A model generated the notes under the pieces. The model had not been told where the DNA came from, searched no databases, and saw nothing but the letters and a program-made list of their open reading frames with translations. From CAWBLP01 sp963721065 (GTDB lineage: Bacteria; Pseudomonadota; Alphaproteobacteria; Acetobacterales; Acetobacteraceae): a stretch of DNA of 64,000 nt. A program made the position numbers and the translations under genes. Location: positions 62,001 through 126,000 of the forward strand of contig CAVRHO010000009.1 of NCBI GenBank assembly GCA_963721065.1, given 5' to 3'. This document shows positions 57,836 to 64,000 of this stretch, piece after piece (position 1 is the stretch's first letter; every line of letters starts with the position of its first letter).

Positions 57836-59104
57836 ATGAAGGGTGCGATCGGCCTGGGGGTGCTGACCCTCGCGGTGTTCTTCGGCGGCATCGGCTCCTG
57901 GGCGGCCCTGGCGCCCTTGTCCAGCGCGGTGATCGCCAACGGCATGCTGGTGGTGCACGGCAACCTGAAGACCGTGCAGCACCAGGACGGCGGCATCGTC
58001 GATGCGCTGCTGGTGCAGGAAGGCAGCACGGTCCGGCAGGGCCAGGTGCTGATCCGCCTCGACGACACCGAAGCCAGAGCCGCCTTCAACGTGCACAAGT
58101 CGCAACTGCTGGCCGATGAGGCGCTGTCCGCGCGGGACCTGGCGGAACTGTCGGGCGCGAAGACCATCGCCTTTCCCGCATCGCTGTCGCCGAAGGACCC
58201 GGTTGCCGCCACGGTGATGCAACGGGAACGCGTGGTGTTCCGGGCGCATCGCGATCTGCTGGCGCGACAGGAAGACGTGGTGGACCAGCGGATCGACCAG
58301 GCCCACGAAGAGCAGAAGGGTGCGCAGAACCAGTTGCAGTCCGCCCGCCAGCAGCTCCTCCTGGCCCGGAAGGAGCAGCAGGCCATCGCCCAGCTCGCGC
58401 GTATCGGCCTGGCCTCGAAGAACCGGCTGCTGGAACTCAGCCGGTCGGTGGAGGCGCTGCGCGGCCAGGTGGGGCAGCTCGCCTCCGACGTTGCCCGCTT
58501 CGGATCCCAGGCGGTGGAGCTGAAGGCGGAGAAGCTGCGCCTGGTGCAGACGGCGCAGGCCAATGCCACGCATGAGCTGCGCCAGGCACAGCTTCGCATC
58601 AACGACGTGCTGCCGCGCCTCGCCGCGGACCGCGACCGCCTGCGCCGCCTGGACATCCGCGCGCCGATCTCCGGCAAGGTCGTGAACCTGAGCATCTTCA
58701 CCAAGGGTGGCGTGGTGCAACCCGGCCGGCCGCTGATGGACATCGTGCCCAGTTCGGCCAGGCTCGTCGCCGAGGTGGATGTGCAGCCGCAGGACGTGGA
58801 GAACCTGCATGTCGGCCAGGCGGCCGAGATCGTCGCGGTGGGCTTCCCCTCGCACGAGGCACCGCCGATCACGGGCAGGATCCGGCTGATCTCGGCAGAC
58901 CGCATCACCAACCCGCGCAACGGCCGCAGCTTCTTCAAGACCGACGTCACGTTGGTGAAGGACAAAAAGGACGCATCGTTGCTGGCGAAACTGGTGCCGG
59001 GCATGCCGGTGCAGGTCGTGGTGCCGACCAAGGCGCGCACGCCGCTGGACTATCTGGTGGGACCGCTGCGCGACAGCTTCCGCGTGGCCTGGCGGGAGCA
59101 GTAG
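57836..59104 (+). CDS. HlyD family membrane fusion protein of the type I secretion system
   Basis: 422 residues. There is one N-terminal membrane helix (about 5-27), then the lipoyl/barrel-sandwich half motif GNLKTVQHQDGGIVDALLVQEGSTVRQGQVLIRLDD (read as QHQDGGIVDALLVQEG and VRQGQVLIRLDD). A long coiled coil follows (about 95-290, Gln/Glu/Ala-rich). The second half-motif is LRRLDIRAPISGKVVNL, followed by the beta barrel and C-terminal GMPVQVVVPTKARTPLDYLVGPL. It bridges the ABC exporter to an outer-membrane TolC protein, which is not in the window. GGGAG lies nine bases before the ATG at 57836. Confidence 0.93.
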   Translation: MKGAIGLGVLTLAVFFGGIGSWAALAPLSSAVIANGMLVVHGNLKTVQHQDGGIVDALLVQEGSTVRQGQVLIRLDDTEARAAFNVHKSQLLADEALSARDLAELSGAKTIAFPASLSPKDPVAATVMQRERVVFRAHRDLLARQEDVVDQRIDQAHEEQKGAQNQLQSARQQLLLARKEQQAIAQLARIGLASKNRLLELSRSVEALRGQVGQLASDVARFGSQAVELKAEKLRLVQTAQANATHELRQAQLRINDVLPRLAADRDRLRRLDIRAPISGKVVNLSIFTKGGVVQPGRPLMDIVPSSARLVAEVDVQPQDVENLHVGQAAEIVAVGFPSHEAPPITGRIRLISADRITNPRNGRSFFKTDVTLVKDKKDASLLAKLVPGMPVQVVVPTKARTPLDYLVGPLRDSFRVAWREQ

Positions 59105-59431
59105 AGGCGGCCTCGCGTTTCAGACACGCTCGCCCGTGCTTCGCCATGGTCGGGTGACGCGAACCGGACTCCAATCCGCCCCGTCATGGCCGGGCCTGAC
59201 CCGGCCATCCACCCCGTAACGATCGGGTCGGGATGCAACGGAACACGACTGGACGGGGGCAGATGGCCGGCTCAAGGCCGGCCATGAGGCCGATGCGGGA
59301 TAGGCCGCTGATAGGTAAGCCGATGGCGCGAGGGACCATCCGATGATCGACCGGACCCCGATACGGGATCAGTCGCAAGCCAGAACAAGAAACGCGGCCG
59401 CCCGACCGAACACGGCCTGAACGGGCTGCCG
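59105..59431. other. Convergent gap holding the second paired-palindrome element
   Basis: 327 bases between the secretion operon and the convergent CoA transferase gene. Apart from the repeat at 59182-59289 nothing is recognisable. The hairpins may serve as a bidirectional transcription end. Confidence 0.5.
59182..59289. repeat. Paired palindromic (BIME/MITE-like) element, copy 2
   Basis: Arms of 29 bases at 59182-59210 and 59261-59289 around a 50-base spacer. The left arm begins with the same 27 bases as copy 1 (CGTCATGGCCGGGCCTGACC...). The spacer, read on the opposite strand, matches the spacer of copy 1 at most positions, so the two are the same element in opposite orientations. Confidence 0.8.
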
Positions 59432-60628
59432 CTACACCACCCCGCGTTCGCGCAACTTCGCCAGTTCGTCGGCGGACACGCCGCAGATCTCCGACAGCAG
59501 GTCCGCCGTATGCTCCCCCAGCCGTGGCGGACGCTGCACCGAGGCCGGGGAGTCCGACAGTTTGATCGGGCAGCCGACGGTCTGGTAGGTGCCGCGCGTC
59601 GGGTAGTCCACGTCCACGATCATGTCGCGCGCCCGCAGATGCGGGTCCGCCAGCACCTCCCCCGTGTCCTGGCACGCGCCGCTCGGCACGCCCGCCTCGC
59701 CCAGCATCTGCATCACCTCGTGCTTGGTGTGCTGCCGCGTCCAGTCGGTGACGATGGCGTTCAGCGCGTCGCGGTTCTCCCACCGCGCCTCCGGCGTGGC
59801 GAAGCGCGGATCGTCGGCCAGCGCCGGCTGGCCCAGCACGCGCACGAAAGCCGGCCACATCTGCGGCTGGGCGAAGATATAGACGTGGTCGTTCGGCCCG
59901 CCCGGCGCGCAGGGATAGGTGCTGCCCGGCACGGTGCGGCCAAGCTGGTTGCCGGTGCGCGGCGGGGGATGGCCGAAGCGCTGGTGGTCGCGCAGGCTGA
60001 CGCGGATCAGGTTCACCACCGCGTCCTGCATCGACACTTCCACGTGCTGGCCCGTGCCGGTCGCGTGGCGCTGCTGCAGCGCGGCCAGGATGCCGATCGC
60101 CATGTGCATGCCGGTGCCGGAATCGCCGATCGCCGGGAACACATAGGTGGGCGGGTTCTCCGGAAAGCCGGTCACCGCCATGGCGCCGCCCATCGCCTGG
60201 GCGATCGGCTCGAAGCTCTTGTAGCCGCTGTACGGGCCGTAGGTGCCGAAGCCCTTGATGGTGGCGTAGATCAGCCGCGGGTTGATCTGCTTCAGCGCCT
60301 CGTAGCCCAGGCCCAGCCGGTCCAGCGCGCCGGGGCCGAAATTCTCCAGCAGCACGTCGGATTCGGCGATCACGCGGCGGAACAGCGCCTTGCCCTCCTC
60401 GGTCTTCAGGTTGAGCGTCAGGCTGCGCTTGTTGGCGTTCAGGATCAGGAAGAACAGGCTGTCGCTGTCCGGCTTGTCGCGCATGTTGGTCCGCGCGATG
60501 TCGCCGCCCTTCGGTTCCTCCAGCTTGATCACGTCGGCGCCGAGGAAGCCGAGGATCTGCGCGCAGGCGGGCCCCGCCTGGTTGTGCGTCATGTCGATGA
60601 CGCGGATGCCGGACAGTGCCTGGGTCAT
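59432..60628 (-). CDS. CaiB/BaiF family CoA transferase (formyl-CoA transferase-like)
   Basis: 398 residues of the class III CoA-transferase family. N-terminal LSGIRVIDMTHNQAGPACAQILGFLGADVIKLE, then ANKRSLTLNLKTEEGKALF and SDVLLENFGPG. The catalytic aspartate lies in VSMQDAVVNL. Overall closest in style to formyl-CoA:oxalate CoA transferases, but the substrates are not fixed by sequence. It follows paaD after 17 bases, so it is probably the last gene of the paa operon. GGAGGC precedes the ATG at 60628. Confidence 0.9.
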   Translation of the reverse strand: MTQALSGIRVIDMTHNQAGPACAQILGFLGADVIKLEEPKGGDIARTNMRDKPDSDSLFFLILNANKRSLTLNLKTEEGKALFRRVIAESDVLLENFGPGALDRLGLGYEALKQINPRLIYATIKGFGTYGPYSGYKSFEPIAQAMGGAMAVTGFPENPPTYVFPAIGDSGTGMHMAIGILAALQQRHATGTGQHVEVSMQDAVVNLIRVSLRDHQRFGHPPPRTGNQLGRTVPGSTYPCAPGGPNDHVYIFAQPQMWPAFVRVLGQPALADDPRFATPEARWENRDALNAIVTDWTRQHTKHEVMQMLGEAGVPSGACQDTGEVLADPHLRARDMIVDVDYPTRGTYQTVGCPIKLSDSPASVQRPPRLGEHTADLLSEICGVSADELAKLRERGVV

Positions 60629-60645
60629 GATGGAGCCTCCCCCGT

Positions 60646-61287
60646 TCAGTGACACTTGAACGCGTCGAACGGCTCCCGGCAAGTCAGGCAGCGGTGGAGC
60701 GACTTGCAGGGGGTGGACCCGAAGGCGCTGAGCAGCTCGGTGTCGCGGCTGCCGCAGTGCGGGCAGGCCGGGCGGTGGGCGGCGGTGACCGCGGCGAGCG
60801 CGGCCGCCTCCGTAGTGGCCGGCGAAGGCCGGCCATCCACGCCTTTTCCGCGTCCTCCGCAGCCAGTCGTGGATGGCCGGCCTTCGCCGGCCATGACGGT
60901 GGGGGCGCCGACTGTGGGGGCGCCAGCTCCGAGTGTGGAGGCGACCGCGCACGCCCCGCCGCCCACGACCGGGGGTGGGGCAATGCCGTATTCCAGCAGC
61001 TTCCGGCGCCCGTCCTCGCTGATCCAGTCGGTGGTCCAGGCGGGCGACAGCGTGGTCCGCACCCTGCAGTGTGGGATGCCCGCACGGGCCAGGGCGGTTT
61101 CGACCTCCAGCGCGATCACCGTCATGGCGGGGCAGCCGGTGTAGGTGGGGGTGATCGTCACCTCCACCGTGTCGCCGTCCTGCGTGACGTCGCGCAGCAC
61201 GCCCAGGTCGGCGATGGTCAGCACCGGGATTTCGGGATCGGTCACCGCCGCGGCGGCGGCGCGGGCGCGGGTCAGCAGATCTACCAT
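60646..61287 (-). CDS. paaD: 1,2-phenylacetyl-CoA epoxidase subunit PaaD, with palindrome-coded insertion
   Basis: 213 residues, about 45 longer than usual. Residues 1-105 are the MIP18/DUF59 domain (AVTDPEIPVLTIADLGVLRDV, then TPTYTGCPAM). The C-terminal 35 residues are the normal PaaD zinc-ribbon-like end (CPHCGS ... CLTCREPFDAFKCH). Between them is an abnormal Gly/Pro/Ala linker of about 75 residues; part of it (residues 132-157) is coded by a perfect palindromic repeat at 60816-60893, and part (GAPTVGAPTV) by a 15-base tandem repeat. PaaD helps assemble iron-sulfur/iron sites for the PaaABCE epoxidase. The start overlaps the end of paaC. Confidence 0.88.
   Translation of the reverse strand: MVDLLTRARAAAAAVTDPEIPVLTIADLGVLRDVTQDGDTVEVTITPTYTGCPAMTVIALEVETALARAGIPHCRVRTTLSPAWTTDWISEDGRRKLLEYGIAPPPVVGGGACAVASTLGAGAPTVGAPTVMAGEGRPSTTGCGGRGKGVDGRPSPATTEAAALAAVTAAHRPACPHCGSRDTELLSAFGSTPCKSLHRCLTCREPFDAFKCH
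60816..60893. repeat. Palindromic repeat inside paaD
   Basis: Arms at 60816-60841 and 60868-60893 are perfect 26-base inverted copies around a 26-base spacer. Each arm is a GGCCGGC/GCCGGCC hairpin. Core and edges (GGCCATCCACG) match the intergenic palindromes elsewhere in the window. It is read through in frame by paaD. Confidence 0.85.
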
Positions 61288-62046
61288 GTGGCCCCCGGAT
61301 AGGCGCGCTGGAGGAACTGCATCTCGGCCAGCAGATAGCCGAGGTGCTCGGTGTGCCGGCCGGCTGCGGCCGCCCGATTGCATCCACCCGTCAGCCGGAC
61401 GGGTCAGCGCGGCGCGGGAAAGCGTGGCGTTCACCGTCCCGTCCCAGCCGAGCCGCAGTCCGGCCGGATCCGGCAGCGTGCCGTCGGCGACCAGCGCCTG
61501 TTCCGTCGCATCCGAGGTGAACAGCTCGCCGGTGTAGGGCCACAGCGTGTCCAGCGCCTGCTGCGCGCGACGCTGCGACTCCGCGGTGCCGTCGCCCAGG
61601 CGCACCAGCCATTCGGCGGCGTGGCGCAGGTGGTAGGCGGTCTCCTTCTCCGCCTTGGCGGCAATCGCCGCGAGGCCGGGGTGCGTGCTGGCGCAGGCGG
61701 CGCGCCAGAACGGGTCGGTGAAGGCGGACACGAGGAACAGCCGCGCGATGGTGAACGCGAAGTCCCCGTTCGGCAGCTCCATGATCAGGGCGTTGCGCCA
61801 GGCCGGGGCATCGCGGAGATAGGCGAGTTGGTCCTCGGTGTGGCCGGTGATCCCGCCGGCCTCGGCGTAGAGCAGGCGCGCCTGGCCGATCAGGTCCAGC
61901 GCGATGTTGGCCAGCGCGAGTTCCTCCTCCAGCGTTGGCGCGTGCCCGGTCCATTCGGAGGTGCGGTGGCCCAGGATCAGAGCGTCATCCGCACGGCGGA
62001 GCAGCGCCACCAACAGCGGCGTTTCGGCCAGGTGCAGCGTGGTCAT
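61281..62046 (-). CDS. paaC: 1,2-phenylacetyl-CoA epoxidase structural subunit PaaC (frameshifted)
   Basis: About 254 residues when repaired. It is a ferritin-like helical protein without its own di-iron site: LGHRTSEWTGHAPTLEEELALANIALDLIGQA, then KAEKETAYHLRHAAEWLVRLGDGT. Near the end the frame breaks at about 61360-61364. The main frame reads through into paaD, but the other frame gives the correct PaaC ending GRHTEHLGYLLAEMQFLQRA...GATW and a stop at 61281. One extra C explains it. PaaC is the structural partner of PaaA in the epoxidase. Confidence 0.85.
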
Positions 62047-62068
62047 GGCGAGAGCAGGCGAGCACGCA

Positions 62069-62356
62069 TCACATGTTCCCGACGTCGTCGGGCACCTCGT
62101 AGAAGGTCGGGTGGCGGTAGATCTTCGATCCGGTCGGCTCGAACAGCGCATCCTTGTCCGCCGGGTCGGAGGCGACGATCGCCGCCGAGGGCACCACCCA
62201 GAGCGACAGCCCCTCCCCGCGCCGCGTGTACACGTCGCGCGCCGCCTGCAGCGCCATCGTCGCATCCGCCGCGTGCACGGACCCGACATGCTTGTGCGCC
62301 AGCCCGTTCCGGCTGCGGATGAACACCTCCCACAGCGGGGTCCCCTGCTCGGCCAT
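62069..62356 (-). CDS. paaB: 1,2-phenylacetyl-CoA epoxidase subunit PaaB
   Basis: 95 residues, the usual PaaB length. Features: PLWEVFIRSRNGLAHKHVGSVHAADA, ALQAARDVYTRRGEGLSLWVVPSA and YRHPTFYEVPDDVGNM. PaaB is required for assembly of the PaaAC complex. It lies five bases after paaA and 22 bases before paaC. Confidence 0.95.
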   Translation of the reverse strand: MAEQGTPLWEVFIRSRNGLAHKHVGSVHAADATMALQAARDVYTRRGEGLSLWVVPSAAIVASDPADKDALFEPTGSKIYRHPTFYEVPDDVGNM

Positions 62357-62361
62357 CGCGC

Positions 62362-63342
62362 CTACGCCGCCTGCGCTGCGGGGGCGCGCTGCTTCGCGGC
62401 GTGCGCCAGCGCCGCCTCCCGCACCCAGGCACCGTCGTCGTGGGCTTTCTGCCGAGCGGCGAGGCGTTCGCGGTTGCAGGGGCCGTCGCCGGACAGGACG
62501 CGGCGGAATTCGGACCAGTCGATCTCACCGAAGCGCCAGTGCCCGGCCTCCGCATCGAAGCGCAGGTCCGGATCGGGGAAGGTCAGGCCCAGGTAGTGGC
62601 CCTGCGGCACCGTCGCATCGACGAATTTCTGCCGCAGCGCATCGTTGGTGAAGCGCTTGATCTTCCACCGCATCGACGCGTCGGAGTGCTGCGACTGCCC
62701 GTCCGGCGGCCCGAACATCATCAGGCTGGGCCACCACCAGCGGTCCAGCGCATCCTGCGCCATCGCCTTCTGCTCGTCCGTGCCGCGGCACAGCGTCAGC
62801 ATGATCTCGTAGCCCTGGCGCTGGTGGAAGGATTCCTCCTTGCAGATGCGGATCATCGCCCGCGCATACGGGCCGTAGGAGCAGCGGCACAGCGGGATCT
62901 GGTTCATGATCGCCGCGCCGTCCACCAGCCAGCCGATGGCGCCGATATCCGCCCAGCTCAGCGTCGGGTAGTTGAAGATCGAGCTGTATTTCGCCCGCCC
63001 GGTCAGCAACTGCTGCACCAGCTCTTCCCGCGACACCCCCAGCGTCTCCGCGGCAGCGTAGAGATACAGCCCGTGCCCGCCTTCATCCTGCACCTTGGCC
63101 AGCAGTGCGGCCTTGCGGCGCAAGGACGGGGCGCGGGTGATCCAGTTGCCCTCGGGCAGCATGCCGACGACCTCGGAATGCGCGTGCTGGCTGATCTGGC
63201 GGACCAGCGTGCGGCGATACGCCTCCGGCATCCAGTCGTTCGGCTCGATCCGTTCCTCGGCGTCGATGCGGGCCTGGAAGCGGGCCGCCGCCTCGCTGTC
63301 ATCGTCGAGGGCGGTCGGGGTGTTGAGCGCCTGGCTGTACAT
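62362..63342 (-). CDS. paaA: 1,2-phenylacetyl-CoA epoxidase catalytic subunit PaaA
   Basis: 326 residues. It is the di-iron oxygenase subunit, with E-x-x-H sites in KVQDEGGHGLYLY and KEESFHQRQG and the family stretch DWMPEAYRRTLVRQISQHAHSE. It epoxidises the ring of phenylacetyl-CoA using oxygen. It is the first gene of a paaABCD-CoA transferase operon; paaE, the reductase, does not follow in the usual place. I start it at ATG 63342 (MYSQALNTP); an upstream ATG would add a Pro-rich stretch. It is divergent from the chemotaxis receptor. Confidence 0.95.
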   Translation of the reverse strand: MYSQALNTPTALDDDSEAAARFQARIDAEERIEPNDWMPEAYRRTLVRQISQHAHSEVVGMLPEGNWITRAPSLRRKAALLAKVQDEGGHGLYLYAAAETLGVSREELVQQLLTGRAKYSSIFNYPTLSWADIGAIGWLVDGAAIMNQIPLCRCSYGPYARAMIRICKEESFHQRQGYEIMLTLCRGTDEQKAMAQDALDRWWWPSLMMFGPPDGQSQHSDASMRWKIKRFTNDALRQKFVDATVPQGHYLGLTFPDPDLRFDAEAGHWRFGEIDWSEFRRVLSGDGPCNRERLAARQKAHDDGAWVREAALAHAAKQRAPAAQAA

Positions 63343-63457
63343 ACCGGGAATATGGCGCGGCGGGGGCGGCGGCGGAAGGGCATGCAGCCCCATGCGGCCG
63401 ATTCACCCGGTGTTAATCCACCGTGATGACAGTATGGGCAGTTCAGGAGAGAACGCC

Positions 63458-64000
63458 ATGAGACTGCTCGGACGCTTGCGCCTGCGCACAAAGCTGATCG
63501 CGCTGACGATGCTCTCGGCCCTGGCGCTGATCGCCATGACCGGGGTATCCGCCTCGATCATCCACCAGCGCATGATGAACGACCGGATCGACAAGCTTCG
63601 GTCACTGGTGCTCACCGCGCGCGGCTTCGCGGATTTCCTGGAACAGCAGGTGAAGGCCGGGACGCTGACGCGTGAACAGGCCATGGCGGAGTTTCGCCGC
63701 GAACTCCATCACGTCCGCTACGGCAGCAAAAGCGATTACTTCCTGGCGCAGACGTATGACGGTCTTGTGGTCATGCATGGCGGCGATGCCAGGCGGGAGG
63801 GCAAGCCAACCACGGCCCACGACGACCAGGGCCGGTCCAGCGCCCAACTGGCCGCCATCGCCCTGCGTCACGCCGATGGCGGCGTGATCCACTATTCGGT
63901 CGCCAAGCCGGGACACGCCCAGAAAGCGCAGAAAATCTCCTACGTCGCCCGCTACGCGCCCTGGAAACTGGACTTCATCACCGGAAGCTGGGTCGGCGAC
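63458..64000 (+). CDS. Methyl-accepting chemotaxis protein, N-terminal part
   Basis: 181 codons to the end of the window with no stop, so the gene continues beyond it. It starts MRLLGRLRLRTKLIALTMLSALALIAMTG (basic start then one membrane helix, here at about 11-33). An extracytoplasmic Cache-type sensor follows: RIDKLRSLVLTARGFADFLE, YGSKSDYFLAQTYDGLVVMHG and then YVARYAPWKLDFITGSWVGD. These motifs are typical of single-Cache receptors such as those in MCPs; a histidine kinase with the same sensor is possible since the output domain is missing. AGGAGA lies eight bases before the ATG. Confidence 0.8.
   Translation, partial: MRLLGRLRLRTKLIALTMLSALALIAMTGVSASIIHQRMMNDRIDKLRSLVLTARGFADFLEQQVKAGTLTREQAMAEFRRELHHVRYGSKSDYFLAQTYDGLVVMHGGDARREGKPTTAHDDQGRSSAQLAAIALRHADGGVIHYSVAKPGHAQKAQKISYVARYAPWKLDFITGSWVGD

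Noticed and set aside
61287..62046. A natural PaaC-PaaD fusion protein
   Set aside because: The continuous frame loses the conserved PaaC ending, which is present with its own stop in the adjacent frame, and PaaD has its own ATG. A one-base insertion explains the apparent fusion.

Overview
The window is high-GC DNA from a Gram-negative bacterium, most likely an alphaproteobacterium of the Rhodospirillales/Acetobacteraceae type. That placement is inferred from very GC-rich codon use, LPS/heptose genes (kdsB, hldE, a GT9 domain), Hint-domain surface proteins, a PEP-CTERM protein, egtBD, and dispersed palindromic repeats built on GTCATGGCCGGGC...GGCCATCCAC. No rRNA, phage or transposase gene is visible. 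There is one tRNA (His).

Layout. 1-2128: end of an ATP-grasp/alpha-E protein and a transglutaminase-like protein. 2483-7418: a 2OG-Fe(II) oxygenase, then a TPP enzyme, a CoxG-like protein and an LLM flavin oxidoreductase. 7391-9635 (minus): kdsB-pheA followed by a DUF433/DUF5615 toxin-antitoxin-like pair. 9774-15003: membrane cytochrome c, hisN-like phosphatase, yejA and yejB. 15370-26010: cell-surface glycan block (cysQ, a 1610-residue GT2-GT2-GT9 fusion, a small repeat protein, hldE, a GT92 enzyme and a CelD-like acyltransferase). 26205-32578: two Hint-domain paralogues, a PEP-CTERM protein behind a clear sigma-54 promoter, and Ku. 33115-35304: egtB-egtD (ergothioneine). 35479-41182 (minus): mobA, aspartate dehydrogenase, a small membrane protein, tRNA-His, polyphosphate glucokinase, a MetX-like hydrolase and an MsbA-like exporter. 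41405-59104: a type I secretion locus made of a giant (about 4844-residue) repeat protein, its ABC exporter and its HlyD adaptor. 59432-63342 (minus): paaABCD plus a CaiB-type CoA transferase. 63458-end: start of a chemotaxis receptor.

The most distinctive system is the 17.7-kb type I secretion locus. Its substrate has no RTX nonapeptides that I can see. It is built of at least three repeat classes, including about 16 copies of an 89-residue unit, and has a methionine-rich patch. Other notable items are the sigma-54 promoter of the PEP-CTERM gene, a palindromic repeat inserted in frame inside paaD, two copies of a 108-bp paired-palindrome element, and a 310-bp MITE-like element.

Caution: at least eleven genes are broken by what look like one-base indels while coding continues cleanly in the next frame. 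These are more likely sequence errors than gene decay. I give the reconstructed gene spans and name each break point.
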